Assembly (NCBI RefSeq): GCF_947632445.1
Contig: NZ_CANRPM010000027.1
Coordinates: 1 to 37,396, forward strand
Source of the DNA: an uncultured Bacteroides sp.
GTDB taxonomy: Bacteria > Bacteroidota > Bacteroidia > Bacteroidales > Bacteroidaceae
Reading direction: 5' to 3'
Length of the DNA: 37,396 nucleotides
Below are positions 1 through 7,757 of the stretch, in pieces. The notes beneath the pieces were generated by a model, which was not told the origin of the DNA, ran no database searches, and saw nothing but the letters and a program-made list of their open reading frames with translations. The position numbers and the translations under genes are program-made. Numbering within the stretch: position 1 is the first letter of the stretch; every line of letters begins with the position of its first letter.

Positions 1-93
1 GTAAAGCGGCATGACATGACTTTATTGACAGAATCAGAAGAGGTCATCAGACTTCTTCCGGAGAGTCATCTCCTGTCAGATAAAATTGTCTGA
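1..93 (+). CDS. 3' end of an unidentified protein (partial)
   Basis: The first frame of the + strand is open from base 1 to a TGA at 91-93 and encodes 30 residues ending in LLSDKIV. The start lies outside the window. A strong stem-loop with a T-rich tail begins 24 bases after the stop, which is what the end of a real transcription unit looks like. The visible part is charged and amphipathic with no family motif, so I cannot name the product. Confidence 0.45.
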   Translation, partial: VKRHDMTLLTESEEVIRLLPESHLLSDKIV

Positions 94-116
94 GAAAGTA
101 CAGAAAAAACATAATA

Positions 117-170
117 AAAATGGCATTTGAAGGGATTATAATATGTAATCTTCATATGCCATTTTATTTT
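117..170 (+). terminator. Rho-independent terminator of the partial gene
   Basis: Bases 117-126 (AAAATGGCAT) pair perfectly with 156-165, and an inner stem pairs 128-132 with 150-154. A T-rich run follows at 162-171. It probably also works on the minus strand for the gene ending at 276, because A-runs lie on its other side. Confidence 0.75.
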
Positions 171-275
171 TAGGAACATTTACTGAATATCCCTTTCTAA
201 GGCCTCAATGAGTTAGAAATCACTCATAAGAGTTTTTTAAGTTCAAATGCTGTGTATGTTATCTTTGAAGTCCAT

Positions 276-803
276 TTACCAAAGTTTTAGTCCTTCCATT
301 TCCTTTATAGCTTGCAGTATATCCTCTTTGGTCATGTCCGTTGTCTCTTCCTCTATGCTGATAGAGCGAAATTCATAGCTTTCTACAATCTCCTTCTTTT
401 CATCGACATTACTATATACCCAACTACTAAACACTCTATTGGGCATATCAAGGAATGTGATTCTGATAAGCACACCACCTAACAAATATGAATTAATGTC
501 ATAAATAACGAACTGACCTTTTATCTGTTCTCTATACGGGTCTAATGCCGGGTTACTGACAATGCCCTTATTGTAATCATCTAAGTATTTGCGCAAAGTA
601 CGGATGTATTCATTATCCAACCAATCGCTTCTTTCCCAACCATTAAAGCGAATTTCATTGAGCGTTTTCTGTGTACCAATAGTGTCTATATCTGCTTCTT
701 GCATGAAAGTATCAATAATGGAATCCTGTTTTGCTTTGTCCTGCCCCATGCTGTAAGCTGATAAAGCTATTATTACCGTAGGAATTAGAAATATGACTTT
801 CAT
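276..803 (-). CDS. Small secreted protein of unknown function
   Basis: This 175-residue protein begins with a classical signal peptide: Lys2, a hydrophobic run to about residue 16, and a likely cut near SMGQ. There is no lipobox cysteine, so it should be periplasmic. The mature part is acidic, with EEET and DEKKE clusters and a tryptophan near the C-terminus (KLW), and has no catalytic motif I recognise. It stands alone, with a terminator to the left and a 23-bp repeat to the right. I found no TAnnTTTG box upstream. Confidence 0.7.
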   Translation of the reverse strand: MKVIFLIPTVIIALSAYSMGQDKAKQDSIIDTFMQEADIDTIGTQKTLNEIRFNGWERSDWLDNEYIRTLRKYLDDYNKGIVSNPALDPYREQIKGQFVIYDINSYLLGGVLIRITFLDMPNRVFSSWVYSNVDEKKEIVESYEFRSISIEEETTDMTKEDILQAIKEMEGLKLW

Positions 804-903
804 TTATTTATGTTGATTTTAATGTTTATCTTTATGGGTTAATGCAGATAGTTCTTATCTTTCTGTATATCGTCTCTCTTTTTATCTGTTATATTCTCTC
901 CTC

Positions 904-1018
904 CTGACGGAGTGCTTTATGACCCTCTGACGAAGCACTGCATGAGGGGCTGACGAAGCACTGTATGAGATCCTGATGAAGCACTGTGTTACAAGGTCAT
1001 AAAGCACTGTGTTGGAAT
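904..1018. repeat. 23-bp tandem repeat, five copies
   Basis: Five imperfect copies of exactly 23 bases start at 904, 927, 950, 973 and 996. The core is CTGACGAAGCACTGTATGAG. Copies 2 and 3 are nearly identical; the outer copies have diverged. The array fills the 260-base gap between the small secreted gene and the stop of plsC. I see no gene in this gap. Confidence 0.8.
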
Positions 1019-1063
1019 GGAAGGAATTTATTCGTGTCAGCTTGAATTTGCAGTGTATCGGGC

Positions 1064-1813
1064 CTAGTCGTCGTTCTGCACCATGCCTTTGTACTTTTCG
1101 GGCAGGGCGCTTTCTACGGCGGCATAGGCTTCGTTCATGGTGGCTTTCACGTTTTCAGGTCCCTTACATTTGGGCGGGATGGGTTCGTGGATGGTCAGCG
1201 TGAGGCGATGTCGGTGTATCCATTTGCTTGTGCGGGGCAGGATTTCAAACGAACCGTCGATGGTGACAGGCACTACGGCCAGTTGCAGGTCGTCGGCCAG
1301 TTGGAAGGCACCGCGTTTGAAGCAACCCATGTGGCCCGTGAACGTGCGTGCCCCTTCGGGAAAGACGACGAGTGACACACCGTCCTTCAGTGATGCTTCG
1401 GCCTTACGCATCATGGCGAACATTTTCTTCGGATTGCCGCGTTCCACGAAGATATGGCCTGCGCTTTCGCAAGCTTTACCCACAAAAGGAATCTTCCGCA
1501 AGCTCTTCTTCATCATCCATTTGAAGTTCCGACCTAAAAAGCCATAGATAAGGAATATGTCGAAAGCACCTTGATGATTAGGGACGAAGACATAGGAGGT
1601 ATGCTTATGCAGCTTCTCTCGTCCCACTACATGGACGGGGATCAGTAAGAGATAACACGTCAGTTGTGACCATATCTTGCCGGGATAGTAACCCCAGATG
1701 TGTGCTCCGCCCAGCAGTGAACCGATGATAGTGACCAAGGCCGTCAGAATGGTCAACACAAGAAATAAGGGAATTGCAATGCAAATCTGATAGATGTAGT
1801 AGAGAAACTTCAT
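1064..1813 (-). CDS. plsC: 1-acyl-sn-glycerol-3-phosphate acyltransferase (PlsC family)
   Basis: It makes phosphatidic acid by acylating the 2-position of lysophosphatidate at the inner membrane, a step in phospholipid synthesis. The 249-residue protein has an N-terminal hydrophobic segment (about 1-38), the acyltransferase HX4D motif (His80, Asp85 in NHQGAFD) and the glycerol-phosphate-binding FPEG motif at 151-154. The frame is open upstream to 1999, but I chose ATG 1813: it precedes the transmembrane segment, and a good promoter (-7 box at 1836-1843) lies inside the longer reading frame just upstream of it. It appears monocistronic. Exact substrate preference cannot be read from sequence. 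Confidence 0.9.
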   Translation of the reverse strand: MKFLYYIYQICIAIPLFLVLTILTALVTIIGSLLGGAHIWGYYPGKIWSQLTCYLLLIPVHVVGREKLHKHTSYVFVPNHQGAFDIFLIYGFLGRNFKWMMKKSLRKIPFVGKACESAGHIFVERGNPKKMFAMMRKAEASLKDGVSLVVFPEGARTFTGHMGCFKRGAFQLADDLQLAVVPVTIDGSFEILPRTSKWIHRHRLTLTIHEPIPPKCKGPENVKATMNEAYAAVESALPEKYKGMVQNDD

Positions 1814-1835
1814 AATGCTGACTGTTTTTTGGAGA

Positions 1836-1869
1836 CAAAGATAATAAAAAAAGTGAGATACTGAGCAAA
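1836..1869 (-). promoter_or_regulatory. Promoter of plsC
   Basis: On the minus strand a TATCTTTG -7 box (1836-1843) lies 22 bases from a TTTG -33 box (1866-1869), matching the Bacteroides sigma-ABfr pattern with slightly long spacing. The predicted start point near 1829 leaves a leader of about 16 bases before ATG 1813. Confidence 0.65.
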
Positions 1870-1960
1870 TTACGGAACTTTGATTGAAAGTTAACAGTTT
1901 ATGAAGTTTTCCGCGTTTATCCTTATCGTTTACTGCGAAAGAGAATAAAATCCACCGATA

Positions 1961-1996
1961 TAATGAAAAGAGCCCGGTGCAATGCCGAGCTCTTTC
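1961..1996 (-). terminator. Rho-independent terminator after the DUF5723-like gene
   Basis: Bases 1967-1977 pair with 1985-1995 (11 pairs, one mismatch, seven-base loop), and four T residues follow on the minus strand. It lies about 30 bases after the stop of the beta-barrel gene at 2025. Confidence 0.75.
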
Positions 1997-2024
1997 CATC
2001 GTTATTATAGAGTAAACATGGTGT

Positions 2025-3434
2025 TTACCAAGTTACGCTCATGCCGAGCGATACACTTGCATTGGAGCTGAGGGGGATAAACTCCTTGCTTGTCTTGCCG
2101 AGGAGATGGTCCATGCCGATGAAGAAGTTGTAGCCCTTGGGGTGGATGTTGAGCACCCAGCCCATGCTCGTCGTGAAGCTGTTTACGGCGAAACTTACAC
2201 CGCCGTCAATCCATTTCAGCGGAGTCCAGTTAGCACTCAGACGTCCTTCTGTCCATGAGTATTTACCATTGATGCGTGTGCTGCTCAGTGCGCCGAAGGT
2301 GATTTTGCGGTAAACGGGCAGGTTATACTCAACACCGGCGTTGATAGTGGCGGCGATGCCGGTTGTTCTTCCACCCTGATCACCGTTCGATTTGAGGTTG
2401 ATGAAGTCGGTAATCTGGTCGCCGTAGCTGTCTATCCGGTCGTCGATGGTCTCACCGTGGTCACTCGTCACGGAGAGGTCGTGGAAGCCGTCGAACTCAA
2501 ATTTATCTGCCCTGTTGATGGCCTGCATGTTGTTGTTCCAACTGATAAATCCGAGGTCGAGCACCGATGCGTTCACCGTCCAGTCTTTGTTTATCTTGTA
2601 AACACCGCCAAGGTCGATGGACATGCCGAAGCCTCCGAGACCTGCGCCGTCTATGTCGATGTCGTTCACACGGTCATACTTGCCTTTGCTGGGAACATTA
2701 TACTCTTTCTGTTCAGTGAGATATGTAAAGCCTTTCATTGATACGTTTGCTGTGGCGGCTCCCGATACGAGCCATTTCTCGTTTGAAGCGAGATCTGCGT
2801 GCACGTCCTTAAACTCGAAGTCGGCGGCAGCTACACCGAATAGCAGCTTCAGTTTTGCACCCACACGCAACTTCTCCGTTATCTGGCGCGAGTGGCCGAA
2901 GCCCAGTTCCACGTATGATTTTGCACCCACGTTGATGTCACCTATTTCGTAGTTGCGGTTTCCCGTGTTCTTTGCGAACTCGAAAAGCTCGTAAGGAAGT
3001 GACACCCCGAACGACGTTTTCGATGACAGCGTAACCGTGTTGTAACCACCGAAAGCCTTAAAACCGGCCGAGAGTATCGTCACACCTACGTCGCCCACGA
3101 TGCGGTTGTTGCCTTTGTTGAAGCCGTTAAGTGCTTCGGTCGTGGAAATGTAAGGGTTCATAAATGTCGTCATTCTCTTGCCTCCGTCTACTCCGAACAT
3201 TGGGTTGTGCATCACAACGTCCTTGTAACCGAAGTTGCCGTGCAGGCCTACGTTGATGTTTCCGAGTGCGGGTATCGACACATAGTTTTGCTCGTTGTCG
3301 TATGCCGGGTTCATTTCATGGCGGAATTTATAGTCGTTGGTGTAGTAGGCGGAGTTGAGATCCTGTGCCATTGTGCCGCCGCATACCGCCAGCATCGAAG
3401 CCGCAGCAATTATCTTGCTATATATTGATTTCAT
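2025..3434 (-). CDS. DUF5723-like outer-membrane beta-barrel protein
   Basis: The 469-residue protein has a signal peptide (MKSIYSKIIAAASMLAVCGG, cut near TMAQ). What follows is aromatic/glycine-alternating beta-strand sequence typical of outer-membrane barrels. The final strand ends in aromatic Trp (SVTW), a usual Bam recognition feature. The N-terminal part of the mature chain (asparagine-rich, MNPAYDNE) resembles the start of PorP/SprF-like proteins and the DUF5723 family common in Bacteroides. It follows the large lipoprotein gene by 23 bases, so the two probably share a transcript and may form one surface complex. Function is unknown; a role in secretion or gliding-type surface assembly is only an analogy. 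Confidence 0.75.
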   Translation of the reverse strand: MKSIYSKIIAAASMLAVCGGTMAQDLNSAYYTNDYKFRHEMNPAYDNEQNYVSIPALGNINVGLHGNFGYKDVVMHNPMFGVDGGKRMTTFMNPYISTTEALNGFNKGNNRIVGDVGVTILSAGFKAFGGYNTVTLSSKTSFGVSLPYELFEFAKNTGNRNYEIGDINVGAKSYVELGFGHSRQITEKLRVGAKLKLLFGVAAADFEFKDVHADLASNEKWLVSGAATANVSMKGFTYLTEQKEYNVPSKGKYDRVNDIDIDGAGLGGFGMSIDLGGVYKINKDWTVNASVLDLGFISWNNNMQAINRADKFEFDGFHDLSVTSDHGETIDDRIDSYGDQITDFINLKSNGDQGGRTTGIAATINAGVEYNLPVYRKITFGALSSTRINGKYSWTEGRLSANWTPLKWIDGGVSFAVNSFTTSMGWVLNIHPKGYNFFIGMDHLLGKTSKEFIPLSSNASVSLGMSVTW

Positions 3435-3457
3435 TTCTGTCTCTTGTTTTTGATTAA

Positions 3458-5218
3458 TTAAAGATTGGCTATCAGTTTGCCCACAAGTTTTATCTTTATC
3501 TGTTCTACTTTGAGGGTGTGCTTCTCGGCATTGAGGGTGATGCCCGTTACAGCTCCGTTACTATCGTTGGCCGCGCCCGCAACCACAAACACTACGCCGT
3601 CGAGTTTCTTGAGTGCGCCCCTCTTCTTCTGACTTATTTTGATATTAACGGGCGAAGCTACTTCCGTCTTGCCGTCTTTCGAAGCCATGACCGAGCCGGT
3701 AACGTCTATTGTTATCTCGTCTTTGCTCAGTTCGTTGCCCTTGACGTCGATGGGCTGGGCCGTAACCGTGAGGTATGCGGGCACACAACTTTTGATATTG
3801 GCGTCGAAGTTGATGTATGCGTCGTCGGATAGGTCGAAGTCTTCAATGTCGCTGCTCCAGCCGTCGAGTGTTTCGCGATATTCTATGTTTGCATTCTCGC
3901 TGAAGGCAATGGGAGCGTCTATGGTGTAGGCGGGTATTATCTCATACTCGTGTCCTAGTTCGAAGCGATAGTCTTTTGTTGTGTCTGCCGATGCTACGGC
4001 CGAGAAGGTGATGTTGTCGGGAATGGTTTCGATGAGTTTTGAAAGTCCCTCGTTCACGATTACATGGTCAAAATGGTCTTTGTCTACACCTTCTTCTCTA
4101 CGGCAGATGCAGATGGTCGATGTTTTGTTGGCGTCAATGGGTATATCGGGTATATAAACGCTGGCAATTTCCTTGCCGTCCTTCACGGCTTTGATGGTAC
4201 CGTCGAGTTTGCCGGGCACGCTCATGTTGCTGCCCATGGTGAGCTTTATCTGCGGATTGTAGAGGTCTACTCTTACGTTGCCTCCTTGCAGGAAGTCGGG
4301 TATGCCGTTTACATTGATGTCGCCGAGGTCGTTGAGCGAGATGTCAGGATTAAATTTACCTGTGGCAGCTTCAACGGTGAAGTCATCCATCTCCATGATA
4401 CTGCTGATTTTCTTGCTTTCAGGCACGCCTGCTGTAGTGTTGAGGTCAGATGCCGCAGCCTTGATATAAACCTGTCCGTCCATCTTTATCTTGCCTCCTT
4501 CGAGCTTCAATGTGCCGTAAGTGTCGTCGGACTCCTTGAAGTTAAGTTCGGTTACCTGTGTGGTTATCTTCAGGTTCTGCTGCGTAGGCACGTTGTTGAA
4601 TATGAGCTTCGAGCCTTGTTGTTCAAACTGCTGATTGCCGCATTCAACGTTGCTGAGCGTCATAAATGCAGGGAGCGAAATCTCTATAAAATCGAATGTG
4701 TTGATAATGCTCTTTACATCGTTGAAATCAATGGTCAAATCAATCTTCGATTGTATCTCAGCCGTATTAAGATCGATAACTTCTTCAGGTTGCATTCCTT
4801 CGTAGGTGAAGGCCTGTAGCCATCCGTCGGCCGTCAGCTCTGAGGTTGTGCGGATAGAGGCTGCGGCTGCACTGTTGAACTTCAATTCTACGTCATTCTT
4901 GTTCAATGCCTGCTTTGACACGATGATTTTGTCTATTGAAGGATTTACCGGACTTACGTCTGCGCCTTCTTGACGAAATACGTAGTCGTGTGTTACGGAA
5001 TCTTCAACAACGCTTCCATTGTCTTCAAGTTCGAGTACGTCTCTCAGCGGTATCAACTCTGTTGATATCGAAGGTATCTCGAGTTCATCTCCTCCGATAC
5101 CGATCGCAGTGTCAACTTCATTGAAATCATAGTCATTATCCGTACAGCAGGATAATGCCATAACCGTAGCTGTTCCTAACACAAAGAACAGCTTGTGCGA
5201 ATAAGTTTTTCTTCTCAT
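3458..5218 (-). CDS. Large lipoprotein of unknown function
   Basis: The 586-residue protein has a lipoprotein signal: basic MRRK, a hydrophobic stretch and a lipobox ending LSC at Cys24. Acidic residues after the cysteine (CCTDNDYD) resemble the Bacteroidetes lipoprotein export signal, so surface exposure is plausible. The mature chain is beta-rich, with repeated short strands and many Asp, Thr and Ile residues, and no catalytic motif was seen. It is the first gene of a two-gene unit with the beta-barrel protein and has its own promoter upstream (5344-5375). A structural or adhesive role is possible but unproven. Confidence 0.75.
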   Translation of the reverse strand: MRRKTYSHKLFFVLGTATVMALSCCTDNDYDFNEVDTAIGIGGDELEIPSISTELIPLRDVLELEDNGSVVEDSVTHDYVFRQEGADVSPVNPSIDKIIVSKQALNKNDVELKFNSAAAASIRTTSELTADGWLQAFTYEGMQPEEVIDLNTAEIQSKIDLTIDFNDVKSIINTFDFIEISLPAFMTLSNVECGNQQFEQQGSKLIFNNVPTQQNLKITTQVTELNFKESDDTYGTLKLEGGKIKMDGQVYIKAAASDLNTTAGVPESKKISSIMEMDDFTVEAATGKFNPDISLNDLGDINVNGIPDFLQGGNVRVDLYNPQIKLTMGSNMSVPGKLDGTIKAVKDGKEIASVYIPDIPIDANKTSTICICRREEGVDKDHFDHVIVNEGLSKLIETIPDNITFSAVASADTTKDYRFELGHEYEIIPAYTIDAPIAFSENANIEYRETLDGWSSDIEDFDLSDDAYINFDANIKSCVPAYLTVTAQPIDVKGNELSKDEITIDVTGSVMASKDGKTEVASPVNIKISQKKRGALKKLDGVVFVVAGAANDSNGAVTGITLNAEKHTLKVEQIKIKLVGKLIANL

Positions 5219-5343
5219 CAGTTTTTTAAATTAGTTAATATTCAATTATTTAATCTTCGTTTGTTCAACTAATGCTTGTCTGTTCTCAGAGGGTGTATAA
5301 ATCTGTTTTGTATAAACTCAACTTGTTTTTCAAAAAATTTTCG

Positions 5344-5375
5344 CAAAAGTATAATATTATTTTGTAATAGATAAA
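5344..5375 (-). promoter_or_regulatory. Promoter of the lipoprotein-barrel pair
   Basis: On the minus strand TACTTTTG (5344-5351) is preceded by TTTA (5372-5375) at 20 bases. The leader to ATG 5218 would be about 118 bases and AT-rich. Confidence 0.55.
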
Positions 5376-5609
5376 GAGATTTAGAGATTTTAGTCTACTT
5401 TTATTAAAGTAAAGCAATTCATTGCATTATGGTACATGCTAGACTTTTTGGGTATTTCAGTAATGAAAAGAGAGTGCCCAAAAGTGGATTATTTGCATGA
5501 CGTATGTATATCAGGTTGATATCCGATTCTGGCAGTGCTTCGCGTCGCCAATGTACATTATATATTAAATGTAATTATATATAGATGTATAAGTAAAGAA
5601 GAAGTAAGG
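5376..5609. other. AT-rich intergenic region without a clear gene
   Basis: This is the rest of the 391-base gap between the lipoprotein start and the membrane-protein stop. It contains a weak inverted repeat (TTTTGGG at 5446-5452 with CCCAAAA at 5477-5483) and an AT-rich stretch at 5557-5590. The latter could end the sigma-factor transcript, but neither has a convincing terminator tail. No coding region longer than a couple of dozen residues is credible. Confidence 0.4.
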
Positions 5610-6242
5610 TTAGTGTAATTCGGTATATATGTCTTTCAAGTCTTCAATGTCTTTTTTGATTTGATTCAGATGTTTGTAGATGAGCTTTTGGTAGAGCAAC
5701 CAGATGATTGCGACTTCAAACAGTATGAAAACGCTGATGATGACTGCCTGTACGATGATTGGCAAATGGTAGAAATCCCTGGCCCAATAATAGATACTTC
5801 CGAAGAGTAGTGCCCAAAGACTGATGGCCGTTACTTCCTGACGTGCCCATAGGCGCAGCTTGACGATACGGCGGCTCACTTCGGCAATAGGTAGCAGGTC
5901 AACACGCGTCTGTTGCATGTAGCGGTAGGTGTACCAATCCCAACCGCCACCTCCTATTATTGTCACAGCTATAAAAATGAGCATGACTTGCAGTTTGGTA
6001 CGTGTGTCTGTGTCCTCAATCCAAGAAGAAAGCAGCAGGCAGACGGGCCCGATTGCTATCAGAATGAACAGACCGATACAGAGCGAAGCTCGTTGCAACC
6101 CCATGAGACTGCCCAGCTTCCGTTCCACTTTTTGTTTGTAGCAGGCAATGAGTTCTTTCATCCGTTCTTCAGTGATAATGTCCTGTTTTTGCAGATGCTT
6201 GTCCAGCGTCTGCCATGATTTCTTCAGTTCCTCCAGTTCCAT
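5610..6242 (-). CDS. Four-helix membrane protein, probable anti-sigma factor
   Basis: The 210-residue protein has a soluble amphipathic N-terminus (MELEELKKSWQTLDKHLQ), four predicted membrane helices (roughly 48-70, 85-100, 138-152 and 160-185) and a short charged cytosolic tail. It lies one base after the stop of the ECF sigma gene (TGA-T-ATG) and has a strong Shine-Dalgarno site inside the end of that gene, so the two are translationally coupled. This position and topology are usual for anti-sigma regulators in Bacteroides, although no zinc-binding HxxxCxxC anti-sigma motif is visible. The assignment rests on context. Confidence 0.65.
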   Translation of the reverse strand: MELEELKKSWQTLDKHLQKQDIITEERMKELIACYKQKVERKLGSLMGLQRASLCIGLFILIAIGPVCLLLSSWIEDTDTRTKLQVMLIFIAVTIIGGGGWDWYTYRYMQQTRVDLLPIAEVSRRIVKLRLWARQEVTAISLWALLFGSIYYWARDFYHLPIIVQAVIISVFILFEVAIIWLLYQKLIYKHLNQIKKDIEDLKDIYTELH

Positions 6243-6243
6243 A

Positions 6244-6732
6244 TCATTCCTCCTTCTTCATTTTTCTCAGTTTCTCCTTGATGCGGTTTAGTTTTGTAGC
6301 TACGTTCGTCACGGTCAGTCCGGTAATCTCGCTGATTTCCTCGTAACTCTTTTCTTCAAGATAAAGCAGGATAATGGATTTCTCCAACTGTCCCAGCCGA
6401 TTGATCATGCGATACAGTTGTCGCAACATAGCTTGTGTCTCATCCCATTCTTCACTGCGGTCAGCTTCGGCAGGAGTCAGCGACACAATTTCGGGAATGT
6501 TTTTCTCTTTGCGCATAAAGCTGATGCAAACGTTCAGCGAGATGCGATAAATCCATGTGGATGGTTTGCATTCACGACGGAACTTTGGAAAGGCTTTCCA
6601 TAAGTTCAGTACCACCTCTTGATACAGATCGTTGAGTGGCGCGTTGGGAGTGGCATATAAATAGCACACTTTGTAGATGACGCGTTCATATTCTTTGATC
6701 AAAGCGACGAACTCTTGTTCTGTTTTGTCCAT
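6244..6732 (-). CDS. RNA polymerase ECF-type sigma-70 factor
   Basis: The 162-residue protein has the two-domain ECF layout. Region 2 is about residues 8-75, with the -10 recognition segment (DLYQEVVLNLWKAF then STWIYRISLNVC). A short linker rich in Glu and Asp follows, and region 4 is at 105-158, with helix-turn-helix residues SYEEISEITGLTVTNVATKL. It directs polymerase to a specific regulon, unknown here. The gene is followed immediately by its presumed membrane anti-sigma partner and lies 56 bases after the methionine synthase activation gene. No TAnnTTTG box precedes it, so it may be read from upstream or may use its own sigma factor. Confidence 0.9.
   Translation of the reverse strand: MDKTEQEFVALIKEYERVIYKVCYLYATPNAPLNDLYQEVVLNLWKAFPKFRRECKPSTWIYRISLNVCISFMRKEKNIPEIVSLTPAEADRSEEWDETQAMLRQLYRMINRLGQLEKSIILLYLEEKSYEEISEITGLTVTNVATKLNRIKEKLRKMKKEE
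6249..6255 (-). promoter_or_regulatory. Strong Shine-Dalgarno site for the anti-sigma gene
   Basis: The minus strand reads AAGGAGG six bases before ATG 6242, within the last codons of the sigma gene. Such full sites are uncommon in Bacteroidetes and fit translational coupling. Confidence 0.7.
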
Positions 6733-6788
6733 AACTCTTCTGTGGTGGCTTTTATGATATTGGTCGTATGATGAGATAAAAAATTACA

Positions 6789-7679
6789 TCATTCCAGATT
6801 GGCCGATAAAAATTTTCGCATCTGTTCTACCGGTATTCCTCGTCGGCATGCATAATCTTCCAATTGTTCCTCGTCGATGTGTCCGACGGAAAAGTAATGG
6901 GCCGCAGGATGGGCTAGCATCAGTCCACTGACAGAAGCGTGAGGATGCATGGCGCCGTTTGTGGTAAGCGTGATGCCGATTTGCTTCAGGTCGAGTAACC
7001 GGTCGATGAGGAAGTTGACAGACTGGTCGGGCAGCGAAGGGTAGCCTACAGCGGGACGTATGCCCTGAAACTTTTCTTGCAGGAGTTCGGCTATAGACAG
7101 AATTTCGTCAGGTGCATATCCCCAGGCGGTTTTGCGTATATATTCATGCATTTTCTCTGTTGCGGCTTCAGCCAGGCGGTCGGCGAGAGTCTGTATTAGC
7201 AAATGTTGATAGGGATCGTCGGTATGGAGGGAATCGGTATATCCTGCTACTGTAGCTGCGAATACACCGACTGTATCGGTCTTTCCCGATGATAGAGGGC
7301 GCACGAAGTCGCTCAGGCAGAGATAGGTTTCTTTATTGGCTGCTGTGGATTGTTGCCGGAGTAAAGGGAAGAGCATCCCATCTAATAGCAGGTTGTCTCC
7401 GTCAGCATTGGCGCAGCAAAGACGATAGATGCATTTACAAATAAGTTCGTTTTCCAGCCGGACAAGCATACGTTGCGCCTCTTTAAAAAGCTGCATGGCT
7501 TCAGCTGCTTTGGTTCGGTCTGCTTCAGGAAAACGGGACAGCCATAGGGCACGGCAGGAATCGCAACCGTGCAGATTGGCGATTGTGGCGAATTTTGGTT
7601 GAAATCCCCAGGCATGAAAAAAGTAAATCCAGTTGATATAGGGAGCTGCGTCGGAAATAGAGTAGGAGAGAACGGGCAT
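6789..7679 (-). CDS. Stand-alone B12-dependent methionine synthase activation protein
   Basis: The 296-residue protein matches the C-terminal reactivation domain of E. coli MetH, which binds S-adenosylmethionine and remethylates oxidised cobalamin. Visible matches include PYINWIYFFHAWGF near the N-terminus, ADRLAEA (166-172), WGYAPDE (186-192), the AdoMet-binding RPAVGYP (208-214) and a SVSG segment near 250 followed by HP. No homocysteine, folate or cobalamin domains are fused to it, so the catalytic part must be encoded elsewhere. An extra HGCDSCR segment (about 37-43) carries a CxxC pair not found in the E. coli domain as I recall it. The gene lies downstream of the oxidoreductase operon behind a large hairpin, and reduced ferredoxin or flavodoxin could be its electron source (inference). 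Confidence 0.85.
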   Translation of the reverse strand: MPVLSYSISDAAPYINWIYFFHAWGFQPKFATIANLHGCDSCRALWLSRFPEADRTKAAEAMQLFKEAQRMLVRLENELICKCIYRLCCANADGDNLLLDGMLFPLLRQQSTAANKETYLCLSDFVRPLSSGKTDTVGVFAATVAGYTDSLHTDDPYQHLLIQTLADRLAEAATEKMHEYIRKTAWGYAPDEILSIAELLQEKFQGIRPAVGYPSLPDQSVNFLIDRLLDLKQIGITLTTNGAMHPHASVSGLMLAHPAAHYFSVGHIDEEQLEDYACRRGIPVEQMRKFLSANLE

Positions 7680-7697
7680 AGCAGGTGTATGAAATAG

Positions 7698-7748
7698 GTA
7701 CGGACGGTAACGGAATTAGGGTATCATTCAATTCTGTACCGTCCGTGC
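7698..7748 (-). promoter_or_regulatory. Large hairpin between the gamma subunit and the MetH-activation gene
   Basis: Bases 7700-7709 (ACGGACGGTA) pair perfectly with 7737-7746, and an inner stem pairs 7713-7717 with 7730-7734. On the minus strand the stem is followed by ACCTATTTC, not a T-run. It is therefore not a textbook terminator; it may be an mRNA processing site, stabiliser or attenuator that sets the expression of the downstream gene. Confidence 0.6.
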
Positions 7749-7757
7749 TTGATAATC

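Noticed and set aside
5429..5500. Tiny 23-residue + strand ORF (MVHARLFG...)
   Set aside because: It is too short, has no visible ribosome site or promoter and lies in AT-rich spacer.
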